From Williamsia sp. CHRR-6 (GTDB lineage: Bacteria; Actinomycetota; Actinomycetes; Mycobacteriales; Mycobacteriaceae): a DNA stretch of 64,000 bases. The translations under genes and the position numbers were made by a program. Under the pieces are notes generated by a model that was given only the letters and a program-made list of their open reading frames with translations, did not search any database and had not been told where the DNA came from. Positions 33,840 to 44,200 of this stretch are shown here, piece after piece (the first letter of the stretch is position 1; each line of letters begins with the position of its first letter). The stretch covers positions 310,001 through 374,000 of the forward strand of contig NZ_JAHCSG010000003.1 in assembly GCF_018474015.1 (NCBI RefSeq), in the 5' to 3' direction.

Positions 33840-33875
33840 TGGACCTAGGCACCTGCGGCAAGGGACGAAAGTCCC
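33840..33875. promoter_or_regulatory. Two DosR-box-like palindromes before the Rv1733c-acg operon
   Basis: GGGACGAAAGTCCC (33862-33875) fits the DosR consensus core GGGAC-N4-GTCCC exactly. TGGACCTAGGCACC (33840-33853) fits it with one symmetric mismatch at each end. The two are 22 bp apart, start to start, and lie 60-100 bp before the ATG at 33779. Tandem boxes two helical turns apart are typical of strongly DosR-dependent promoters. Confidence 0.75.
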
Positions 33876-33889
33876 CGCGGCGCCATCGC

Positions 33890-36156
<2,267 letters not shown>

Positions 36157-36198
36157 AAGTCCAGAGTAGCCCCGTTCGCCCCGACCGGGGCCCACTGC

Positions 36199-37212
36199 TC
36201 AGAACTCGAAGACCACCCGCGCGGGCACCGTGCCCGCCAGGACGTCACTGATCGACTCGTTCACCTCGTCGAGCTTGCGTGTCTGGCTGACGATGGTGGT
36301 GCGCCCGGCCGCGTGCAGGGCGAACACGTCGGCCAGATCGTTGCGGGTACCCACGATGGATCCGATGATCGATTTGCCGTTGATGACGGTGTCGAAGATG
36401 GGGACGTTCATCGCGCCGTTGTCAGCCGGCAGCGCCACACACACCAGCCGTCCGCCGCGCCGCAGCGACCGGTAGGCCTGGTCGAAGGAGATCGGGTTGA
36501 CCGCCAACGCGATGGCCACATCGGCGCCACCGAGTTCCTCGATCTGCTCGGCCGGATCGCGGGTGGCCGCGTTGACCACATGGTCGGCCCCGAGTTCGCG
36601 GGCCATCTGCAACTTGCTGTCCTCGATGTCGACGGCGATCACGATGGCCCCCATCGCGCGGGCATACTGCACCGCGAGATGACCCAACCCGCCGATCCCG
36701 AACACCGCGACGGTCTCCGCCGGAGCCACCTTGGCCACCTTCACCGCCTTGTAGGTGGTCACGCCCGCGCACGACAGCGGGCCGGCATCCACCGACGACA
36801 CCCCGTCGGGCACCGGCGTGGCGAATGAGGCGTTGACCGCAGCGAACTCGGCGAACGAACCGTTGACCGAGTAGCCCGAGTTGCGTTGCGCAGCGCACAG
36901 CGTCTCCCACCCGGAGATGCATTCCCGGCATTCACCGCAGGCGTATCCCAGCCATGCGATGGCCACTCGATCACCCACGGCACGGTTGGTGACGCGCGCG
37001 CCGATCTCCACGATGTGACCGATCCCCTCGTGGCCGGGGATGAACGGCGGAACCGGCCGCACCGGCCAATCCCCATGTGCGGCATGGATGTCGGTGTGAC
37101 ACAACCCGGTGGTCTCCATCTGCACCAGGACCTCGTCGGGGCCGATCTCGGGAACCGGTACGTCCTGGATCTCCAGTGGCTTGTCGAAGGCGGTGACTAC
37201 AGCAGCTTTCAT
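36199..37212 (-). CDS. Zinc-dependent alcohol dehydrogenase (AdhP type)
   Basis: The 337-aa medium-chain dehydrogenase has the catalytic zinc ligands Cys (TTGLCHTDIHA) and His-Glu (IPGHEGIGHIVE), the structural zinc set CGECRECISGWETLC, and a Rossmann motif VFGIGGLGHLAVQYA. It interconverts primary alcohols and aldehydes with NAD+. The ATG at 37212 follows AGGAG. It sits between the aldehyde dehydrogenase and dosR genes in the same direction, so alcohol oxidation and hypoxia signalling share a transcription unit. Confidence 0.93.
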   Translation of the reverse strand: MKAAVVTAFDKPLEIQDVPVPEIGPDEVLVQMETTGLCHTDIHAAHGDWPVRPVPPFIPGHEGIGHIVEIGARVTNRAVGDRVAIAWLGYACGECRECISGWETLCAAQRNSGYSVNGSFAEFAAVNASFATPVPDGVSSVDAGPLSCAGVTTYKAVKVAKVAPAETVAVFGIGGLGHLAVQYARAMGAIVIAVDIEDSKLQMARELGADHVVNAATRDPAEQIEELGGADVAIALAVNPISFDQAYRSLRRGGRLVCVALPADNGAMNVPIFDTVINGKSIIGSIVGTRNDLADVFALHAAGRTTIVSQTRKLDEVNESISDVLAGTVPARVVFEF

Positions 37213-37312
37213 GACGAACTCCTCAATGTGACACAACGATTCGAATGCAACGTGGGGGCACACGGGCGTCCCACCCCTCCGAGGGTGTGGACCCCGCTTC
37301 ACACGACCCGGT

Positions 37313-38833
37313 TCAGAACAGCCCCATCGGCTCCGGGTCGTAGCTGACGAGCAGATTCTTGGTCTGGCTGTAGTGGTCGAGCATCATCGCGTGGTTCTCC
37401 CGGCCGATGCCCGAGATCTTGTAACCACCGAACGCCGCCCCCGCCGGGTACTGGTGGTAGCAGTTCACCCACACCCGACCCGCCTGGATCGCCCGGCCCA
37501 TCTCGTATGCGCGGTTGCCGTTTCGCGTCCACACCCCCGCGCCGAGGCCGTAGAGGCTGTCGTTGGCGATGGCCAGCGCTTCGGCGTCGTCACGAAAGGT
37601 GGTGACGGCCAACACGGGTCCGAAGATCTCCTCCTGGAAAACCCGCATGTGGTTGTCCCCGCGCAGCACCGTGGGCTCGAAGTAGTAGCCGCCGGCGAAT
37701 TCACCGGGCATGGTGGCCCGCCGGCCACCGATGAGCACCTCGGCACCCTCGTCGATCCCGATCTGGACGTAGGAGCTGATCTTGTCCAACTGCGCTGAAC
37801 TGACCTGCGGTCCGAGTTGGGTCTGCAGGTCCAGCGGGTTGCCCTGCCGGATCGCGGCGATACGGTCGAGGCAGCGGGCCATGAAGTCGTCGTAGATCTC
37901 CTCGGCGATCAACGCCCGCGACGGACAGGTACACACCTCACCCTTGTTGAAGGCGTAGAGCACCAGGCCCTCGACGGCTTTGTCGAGGAAGGTGTCGTCG
38001 TGGTCCAGCACGTCGGCGAAGAAGATGTTGGGCGACTTGCCGCCTAGTTCCACCGTCGAGGGGATCAACGCCTGCGCGGCGTACTGCATGATCAGTCGAC
38101 CGGTGGTGGTCTCGCCGGTGAAGGCGATCTTGGCGATGCGACCGCTGGTGGCCAGCGCTTTGCCGATCTCGGCGCCGGGACCGGTCACCACGTTGATCAG
38201 ACCCGGGCGGATGACGTCCTCGATGACCTCCATCAGCTTCAGGATCGACCACGGTGTGGGCGAGGCCGGCTTGAGCACCACGCAGTTACCTGCGGCGAGG
38301 GCAGGCGCCAACTTCCACGCCGCCATCAGCAGCGGGAAGTTGAACGGGATGATCTGCCCGACCACGCCGAGCGGCTCGCGAAAGTGGTACGCCACGGTCT
38401 GTTTGTCGATCTCGGTGGAGCGACCCTCTTCGGCTCGGATGGCGGCGGCGAAATACCGAAAGTGGTCCACCACCAACGGGATGTCGGCGTTCAGGGTCTC
38501 GCGGATAGGTTTGCCGTTCTCCCACGTCTCGGCGACGGCCAGCATGTAGGCACTCTCCTCGATCGCCTCAGCGATGGCGGTGAGCACCGCGGCGCGGCGG
38601 GTCGCCGACTGATCGGCCCACGCGTCCTTGGCGGCGTGGGCGGCGTCGAGGGCCAACTCGACGTCAGCGGCGGTGGAGTCGGCCACCTCGGTGATGGCGC
38701 GACCGGTCGCCGGCGCGAGGTCGGTGCGGTAGCGTCCCTCGGTCGGGGCGATCCACTTGCCACCGATGAAGTTGTCGTAGCGCGGGGCCACGCTGACCAG
38801 GCTGTCGGGTGCTCCGGGTGCGGTGTAGATCAT
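37313..38833 (-). CDS. NAD-dependent aldehyde dehydrogenase (AcoD/ExaC class)
   Basis: The 506-aa enzyme has the cofactor segment [21 protein letters not shown], the catalytic Glu in [12 protein letters not shown] and the nucleophile Cys in [14 protein letters not shown]. It oxidises acetaldehyde-like substrates to the acid. With the alcohol dehydrogenase it completes oxidation of alcohol to carboxylate, feeding acetyl-CoA synthetase. Tandem DosR-like boxes lie 70-104 bp upstream of its ATG, and it is the first gene of the run to dosS. Confidence 0.93.
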   Translation of the reverse strand: MIYTAPGAPDSLVSVAPRYDNFIGGKWIAPTEGRYRTDLAPATGRAITEVADSTAADVELALDAAHAAKDAWADQSATRRAAVLTAIAEAIEESAYMLAVAETWENGKPIRETLNADIPLVVDHFRYFAAAIRAEEGRSTEIDKQTVAYHFREPLGVVGQIIPFNFPLLMAAWKLAPALAAGNCVVLKPASPTPWSILKLMEVIEDVIRPGLINVVTGPGAEIGKALATSGRIAKIAFTGETTTGRLIMQYAAQALIPSTVELGGKSPNIFFADVLDHDDTFLDKAVEGLVLYAFNKGEVCTCPSRALIAEEIYDDFMARCLDRIAAIRQGNPLDLQTQLGPQVSSAQLDKISSYVQIGIDEGAEVLIGGRRATMPGEFAGGYYFEPTVLRGDNHMRVFQEEIFGPVLAVTTFRDDAEALAIANDSLYGLGAGVWTRNGNRAYEMGRAIQAGRVWVNCYHQYPAGAAFGGYKISGIGRENHAMMLDHYSQTKNLLVSYDPEPMGLF

Positions 38834-38902
38834 GACGGTGCTCCTCGCTGGACGACACGTGCTTCGTCCTTCGAGTACAGCCCCGCCCGCGCCCGGCCCC
38901 CA

Positions 38903-38937
38903 GGGCCAAAGGTCCCCGGAAGTGGGCCTTCGGCCCC
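38903..38937. promoter_or_regulatory. Two DosR-box-like palindromes before the aldehyde dehydrogenase-adh-dosRS operon
   Basis: GGGCCAAAGGTCCC (38903-38916) and GGGCCTTCGGCCCC (38924-38937) both fit GGGNCNNNNGNCCC without mismatch. They start 21 bp apart, matching the spacing of the pair at 33840-33875. They suggest autoregulation of dosRS together with the dehydrogenases. Confidence 0.7.
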
Positions 38938-38981
38938 CGTGAGTGAATTGTGACCGCCGCAGGTCTAAATTCCCTCACGGG
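38936..38981. repeat. 46-bp palindromic element, copy 1, at the 3' end of the ABC permease gene
   Basis: CCCGTGAG (38936-38943) pairs perfectly with CTCACGGG (38974-38981); inner bases GAATT/AATTC and GACC/GGT extend the stem. It lies immediately past the permease stop (38982-38984). Its ends match the element at 61768-61813: CCCGTGAGTGA and TTGTG on one arm, CACGGG on the other. It may terminate the ABC operon. Confidence 0.75.
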
Positions 38982-39911
38982 TCAGCTGACGATGTCCTTG
39001 CGGTCGAACCACCAGAACGCCGCCCCGAACAACACCGCCGCGTAGATCAGCGCCAACCCGACGCCCTTGGCCATGTCGTCGTAGACGATGGTGGAGTCCA
39101 ACGCGTCGATCCAGGACAACTGATAGTGGGTGGGCAGATACTGCCGGTAGGGGTCGAGCGCCGAGATGGCGTCGAGGATGTTCGACAGTATGACCAGCAT
39201 GGTCGCCCCGCCGACCGCCCCCAGCGGGGCATCGGTGAGCACGCTGAGTCCAAATGCGAACCCGGCCACCACCAGCGACTGCACCAGCGTGTACGCGACC
39301 ACGAGAGCCAGTCGCAGCAGGGTCTGTCCGGTGGTGAACGTGCCGCCGGTGGGTGACTGCGCCGGCGACCAGCCGAAGAACAGACCACCGATCACGTAGG
39401 CCCACAACGGCAACGCGATCAGGGCGGCGGCGCTGGTGGCCAGACCCACGATCAGCTTCTGCCGCAACAGATGTGCGCGACGCACCGGGATGAGCAGCAG
39501 ATAACGCAGCGACGACCAGCCCGCCTCACCGGCGACGGTGTCGCCGGTGAACAACGCCACCAACACCGTCAACAGGAACGACCCGGCCGCGAACTCGGTG
39601 AACAACGCGAAGTTGGCGGCACTGTCGGTGGCCAGGGTCGCCAGCGCCGAGGCCTGCCGACCGTTGCCGTTGTCGGCGTTCGCACCGCCCCCACTCAACG
39701 AGAACGCCACCGCGATGATCGGCGGCAAGACCAACAACAGCAGCGCCGCGATCTGGGTGCGGCGCCGGCGCAGCTGCCGGGACAACTCCACCCGCAGGCT
39801 CAGCGTGGCCGACGGACAGAATTCGACCGGGGCCACCGGGCCGAGGGACTCGAGTCGGTCGTGCACACCCTTGCGGGTGGCCGCCACCGGGACCGATGCC
39901 TTGTCGCTCAT
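38982..39911 (-). CDS. ABC transporter permease
   Basis: The 309-aa protein has six hydrophobic segments of ABC-2 type permeases: first IAALLLLVLPPIIAVAFSLS, then FLLTVLVALFTGDTVAGEAGW, with the cytoplasmic loop SSLRYLLLIPVRRAHLLRQKL. The loop with conserved Gly-Glu (GDTVAGE) is common in ABC-2 permeases next to the ATPase contact. Its ATG overlaps the stop of the hydrolase-ATPase fusion gene (ATGA), and it is almost certainly the membrane partner of that ATPase. Cargo unknown. Confidence 0.85.
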   Translation of the reverse strand: MSDKASVPVAATRKGVHDRLESLGPVAPVEFCPSATLSLRVELSRQLRRRRTQIAALLLLVLPPIIAVAFSLSGGGANADNGNGRQASALATLATDSAANFALFTEFAAGSFLLTVLVALFTGDTVAGEAGWSSLRYLLLIPVRRAHLLRQKLIVGLATSAAALIALPLWAYVIGGLFFGWSPAQSPTGGTFTTGQTLLRLALVVAYTLVQSLVVAGFAFGLSVLTDAPLGAVGGATMLVILSNILDAISALDPYRQYLPTHYQLSWIDALDSTIVYDDMAKGVGLALIYAAVLFGAAFWWFDRKDIVS

Positions 39912-42502
39912 CGTGATTCATCTCCGATCAAGTCCAGGAACGCATCCTCGAGATGCCGCCGCGACTCCACCACCGTCGCGCTGATCCCGGCTGCAGCCAA
40001 CACCTCACGCGCCCGATCGACGTCGCTGACCGACAGGGTGCTGGACGCGGCCCCGGCCAAAGCGTCGACGGTGCCCGCCGAGATGAGCCGTCCCTTGTGC
40101 ATGACCACCACGTGACTGCAGGTCTGTTCCACCTCCGAGAGCAGGTGACTCGACACCACCACGGTGCGCCCGGTGGCGGCGTATCGCCGCATCACCTCAC
40201 GCATCTCGGCGATCTGTGGTGGGTCGAGACCGTTGGTGGGTTCGTCGAGGATCAGCAGCTCAGGCAGCCCCAGCATCGCCTGGGCGATGGCCAGTCGCTG
40301 CCGCATGCCCTGGCTGTACTTGCGCACCTTGCGGTCCACCGACGCACCCAGCCCGGCGATCTCCAGGGCGGTCTCGAAGTCGGCCTCGGCCATCGGCCGG
40401 CCGGTGGCCGCCCAGTACAGGGTGAGGTTGGCCCGTCCACTCAGGTGCGGCAGCATGCCCGGCCCCTCGATGAACGCCCCCACCCGGGCCAGTACCGAGG
40501 CACCCGGGCGCACCGGCTCGCCGAACAACTCGATGCTTCCTGAGCTGGGACTGATCAGGCCCACGATCATCCGCAGCACCGTGGTCTTGCCTGCCCCGTT
40601 GGGTCCCAGCAGACCGACCACCTGCCCGGCCGACACGGTGAACGACACGTCGTCGACGGCACGGTAGGAGTCGCCGTACTCCTTGCTCAGACCCCGGACC
40701 ACGATGGGGGTGCGTGCAGCGGCATCGCGACGCTCGCCGACCTCCCGGCGCACGCTGTCCTCAGTTGCGTTGCGGCGCCTGTTGATCCAGCGCACCACCA
40801 CGATGAACCCGGCCATCGCCAGCACACCGGCCAGCGGCCACCGCCACGGGATGGGGGTGGAGGACTCGCTGCCGGTCAAGGTCGAGAGCGTGACGTTGGG
40901 CGAGTCGAGCGCCACGGTGTACGAGCGGGCGTCGACCGGTAGGCGGTAGCCGAGGTCGGTGGTCGAGACCTGCACGGCCAGGCGATGACCCGAGCCCACC
41001 GTGCGGACCACCGAGGGCAACGCCACGGTGACCGCGCGCGGCAGCCCGGGGGTGAGATCGGTGAGCCGGACCGGGGTGACCAACCCCGACGGCTGGGTGC
41101 GGCGACCGTCGGGGGCCACGTCGATCAGGGACACGAACAGGGTGGCGTCGGTGGTGGTGGTCGGGGTGATCACCAGCCGCACACTCGAGGACCCACCCAG
41201 CAACGCCGAATCATTCAACCGAGGCGAGGTGAAGGTGGCCACCTGTCCGGGGATGGCCGACAACGCCCCCGCCGCCCCACCGAATGTGGATGCGGCCGAC
41301 AGCAATCCCCCGATGCCGGGCACTGCGGTGATGGCTGCGATGGTGCCCGCCGCCGGAGCGTTGATCACCTGAGCCGGACCGTCGAGGGCGATCAGACGGG
41401 CCCGCTGCGCGTCGGCCAGCGAGGTGGCGCTGACCCGTTTGGGCTCGGACCGTCCGGTCGCGGTGGACACCGAGCCGTCGGGAACCTCCACCGAGAATCC
41501 GCCGTTGGCCGGCGCGTCGGACCGGGCCAGTGTGCGCGCGAACCACGACCGGACCGCCGCGGTCGGGGTGCCGCCGGGTTGGTCGTGTCCGCCGATCCGC
41601 CACTGCATACGCACCGGGGTGCCGGCAGCCCGGATGCCGAACGCGTTGCGGACGGCCTGATCGATCGGGAACAACGAATCCTGTTGCCCCTGCGTGAGCA
41701 GGGTGGGCGCGGTGATCCGGTTCAGGATGCTCGCCGGGCTGGAGGCGGCCATCAGTTGCTGCAGCTGTGCGTCGGGTGTGCCTGCGGCAGCCGACCGCTG
41801 GTAGGCCGCGCAGACATCGGGTGCGAACCGGCCGCAGCCGTCGGGGGTGGGGAGCGCGGCGGCCTGGGCGAACAAGGCCCCGGCCCAGAACTGTTTGAAC
41901 ACACCGGGTTCGGCTCCCAACGACGGGAACAGGGCCTGCGACAACGAGTTCCAGGTGATGTCGGCGGCCACCGCATCCACCCGTCGGTCGTATCCCGCGG
42001 TGAGCAGCGCCAGTGCACCGCCGTAGGAGGCGCCGGCGATCCCCACCCGCGGATCGCCGGGCGCGTCGCGGCGCACCTGCGGCATGGTGGCCAGGCGGTC
42101 GATGATCTTGCGCGCGTCGGCCACCTCGTAGTCGGGGGCATCGAGGTGGATCGACCCACCCGAGGCGCCGAACCCGCGAGCGGTGTAGGTGACCACCACG
42201 TAGCCCGCACGTGCCAGCGAGCGGGCCTGCCCGGTGAGGTCGCTCTTGCTGCCCCCGAATCCGTGGGCCAGGATCACCGCGGGCGCGGGGGTGGAGCGCG
42301 GCAGGAACAGATCCGCGTCCAGGGTGACCGGAAGTCCGGCCTCGGGTACCCCGTCGATGCGCATCTGCTGCTCGGTCAACGACGCCGTGTCGTCACCGGA
42401 CACCGCGAACGACACCGATCCGATCACCACCACCAGCACGATCACCGCCGAGAGCGCCCACCATCGGCGGCGACCGGCGAGAAACGATCGGATCCCCCTC
42501 AT
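39908..42502 (-). CDS. Fusion of an extracytoplasmic alpha/beta hydrolase with an ABC transporter ATPase
   Basis: The 864-aa protein begins with a basic stretch and a membrane segment (ALSAVIVLVVVIGSVSFAV, residues 17-35). An X-Pro dipeptidyl-peptidase/CocE-like hydrolase follows (about 50-560) with HGFGGSK, nucleophile Ser159 in IAGASYGG, QGQQDSLFPID and a C-terminal jelly-roll domain. A second membrane segment (WPLAGVLAMAGFIVVVRWI) leads to an ABC ATPase: GPNGAGKTT near 635-642, YSQGMRQRLAIAQ and LLILDEPTNGLDPP. The two membrane passes place the hydrolase outside and the ATPase inside. The permease gene follows with a four-base overlap. Confidence 0.9.
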   Translation of the reverse strand: MRGIRSFLAGRRRWWALSAVIVLVVVIGSVSFAVSGDDTASLTEQQMRIDGVPEAGLPVTLDADLFLPRSTPAPAVILAHGFGGSKSDLTGQARSLARAGYVVVTYTARGFGASGGSIHLDAPDYEVADARKIIDRLATMPQVRRDAPGDPRVGIAGASYGGALALLTAGYDRRVDAVAADITWNSLSQALFPSLGAEPGVFKQFWAGALFAQAAALPTPDGCGRFAPDVCAAYQRSAAAGTPDAQLQQLMAASSPASILNRITAPTLLTQGQQDSLFPIDQAVRNAFGIRAAGTPVRMQWRIGGHDQPGGTPTAAVRSWFARTLARSDAPANGGFSVEVPDGSVSTATGRSEPKRVSATSLADAQRARLIALDGPAQVINAPAAGTIAAITAVPGIGGLLSAASTFGGAAGALSAIPGQVATFTSPRLNDSALLGGSSSVRLVITPTTTTDATLFVSLIDVAPDGRRTQPSGLVTPVRLTDLTPGLPRAVTVALPSVVRTVGSGHRLAVQVSTTDLGYRLPVDARSYTVALDSPNVTLSTLTGSESSTPIPWRWPLAGVLAMAGFIVVVRWINRRRNATEDSVRREVGERRDAAARTPIVVRGLSKEYGDSYRAVDDVSFTVSAGQVVGLLGPNGAGKTTVLRMIVGLISPSSGSIELFGEPVRPGASVLARVGAFIEGPGMLPHLSGRANLTLYWAATGRPMAEADFETALEIAGLGASVDRKVRKYSQGMRQRLAIAQAMLGLPELLILDEPTNGLDPPQIAEMREVMRRYAATGRTVVVSSHLLSEVEQTCSHVVVMHKGRLISAGTVDALAGAASSTLSVSDVDRAREVLAAAGISATVVESRRHLEDAFLDLIGDESR

Positions 42503-42655
42503 CGATCCATCATGCGCTACGCGTGCGGGCGCGCGTTACCCACCCCGGCCTGCGGAGATGGTCGGGGAGATCGGTCGCCACGGTGCGTCGACCAGGATCG
42601 TGTGGTAGGCGTGAACCACCCGGTGCAGCATCGAGCCGGCGACGAGAGGACATGG

Positions 42656-44179
42656 GTGAAAGACCAGACCGGGGCGAGAGACCAGGCCCGAATGTGGCGG
42701 CGAATCCATCGAACGGTGACCCGGTGGGTGTCGGCCACCGATCGCCGGATCTTCGACTCGGTGGCCGCGTCCTCGCATCCGGTGATCGACGTCGTGATGC
42801 TGCGACTGACCCAGGCGGCCACGTTCTCGCGGCTGTGGATGGTGATCGCGGCGGGGATGTGGTTGTTCGGGGGACCCGCACACCGACGCGCTGCCGTACG
42901 CGGGATGGCCAGCGTGGCGGTCAGCAGCCTGGTGACCAACCAGGGGGCCAAGCGACTACGCGGCCGTCGGCGTCCCGACCACAGAGACGTCCCTGTCCAG
43001 CGCAAACCGCGACGGATGCCAACGTCGAGCTCGATGCCCTCGGGCCATTCGGCCAGCGCCGCGGCGTTCGCGGTCGGGGTGTACCTCGAACACCGACCGA
43101 CCGGGCGACTGCTCGCCCCGTTGGCCGCGGCGGTCGGGGTGTCGCGGGTGGCCACGGGGGCGCACTACCCCAGCGACGTGGTGGTCGGCGGTGCGCTGGG
43201 CGGCGGCCTGGCCGCAGCGCTGAGCAAGGTGGTCAAACCCAAGCGGCGCCGTGTCTTCGAGCCGGCCCCGTCGACGATCGCATCCCCGGTGGACACCGAC
43301 GGCACGGGCATCGTCGCCGTCGTCAACCCGGCCTCGGGCAGCGGCACCGGCTTTCGCATCATCGAACAGATCCGGCGCGACCTGCCCGGGGTGGAGATCG
43401 TCACCCTCGATGAGCCCGGCGCCTTGGTCGCGACGCTGACCGAGGTGGCACAGCGGGCCACGGTCCTCGCGGTCGGTGGGGGCGACGGTTCGGTGGCTGC
43501 CGGTGCCACCGTGGCCTTGAAGACCGGTCGACCACTGGCGGTGTTCCCGGGCGGCACGTTCAACAACTTCGCGCGCGACATCGGTTGTGCCACCGTCGAT
43601 GACACCGTCGAGATGATCCGTGGCGGTCACCTCGCCCGGGTGGACGTGGGCAACCTCAACGGCGACCGGATCTTCATCAACACCGCCAGCATCGGCGCCT
43701 ACCCACGGTTCGTGCGGCAACGCCAGAAGCTGGAACACCGCATCGGCAAACCGTTGGCCGCAGCGTGGGCCACGCTGTACATGCTGCTGCACGACACACC
43801 GGTCCGGCTCAGCGTCGACGGCCGGTTGATGAACGTCACGATGCTGTTCATCGGCACCTCGGAGTACTCCACCGCCGAGTTCACCGCCCTGCACCGACCC
43901 CGGCTCGACGACGGCGTACTGGACATGCGCATCCTGCGCGTGGACCGAAAGTTCGCCCGCCTCCGGGTGTTCGGTGCCCTGATGGCAAATCAGCTCGACC
44001 GGTATGGCTACTACCACCAGCGGGTCACCACCGGCGTACGCATCCAGGCCATCGACGGCCCGACCGTGGTGGCCCTCGACGGCGAGATCGGACAGGAGTA
44101 TCGGTCGGCGGTGTTCACCGTCGAACCCAGCGCGTTGACCGTGTTCGGTCACAACGGAAACGGCGACCGCCACCGCTGA
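42656..44179 (+). CDS. PAP2 phosphatase-diacylglycerol kinase fusion
   Basis: The protein (about 507 aa) has an N-terminal PAP2 lipid phosphatase domain with all three motifs: KRLRGRRRP (K-x6-RP), PSGHSAS and SRVATGAHYPSD (SR-x5-H-x3-D). From about residue 215 there is a DagK/YegS-type lipid kinase domain with VVNPASGSGTG, AVGGGDGSV and FPGGTFNNFA. One chain thus holds a lipid phosphate phosphatase and a lipid kinase, possibly cycling phosphatidic acid and diacylglycerol or a polyprenyl analogue. The GTG at 42656 is chosen because AGAGGA is five bases upstream; other in-frame starts exist. Confidence 0.85.
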   Translation: MKDQTGARDQARMWRRIHRTVTRWVSATDRRIFDSVAASSHPVIDVVMLRLTQAATFSRLWMVIAAGMWLFGGPAHRRAAVRGMASVAVSSLVTNQGAKRLRGRRRPDHRDVPVQRKPRRMPTSSSMPSGHSASAAAFAVGVYLEHRPTGRLLAPLAAAVGVSRVATGAHYPSDVVVGGALGGGLAAALSKVVKPKRRRVFEPAPSTIASPVDTDGTGIVAVVNPASGSGTGFRIIEQIRRDLPGVEIVTLDEPGALVATLTEVAQRATVLAVGGGDGSVAAGATVALKTGRPLAVFPGGTFNNFARDIGCATVDDTVEMIRGGHLARVDVGNLNGDRIFINTASIGAYPRFVRQRQKLEHRIGKPLAAAWATLYMLLHDTPVRLSVDGRLMNVTMLFIGTSEYSTAEFTALHRPRLDDGVLDMRILRVDRKFARLRVFGALMANQLDRYGYYHQRVTTGVRIQAIDGPTVVALDGEIGQEYRSAVFTVEPSALTVFGHNGNGDRHR

Positions 44180-44200
44180 ACCGAGAGGTTGCGCGCGCGA

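Noticed and set aside
40985-42655. An in-frame extension of over 550 codons upstream of the PAP2-kinase gene
   Set aside because: It is antisense to the hydrolase-ABC fusion gene, shows no family motifs, and a good ribosome site is present at 42656.
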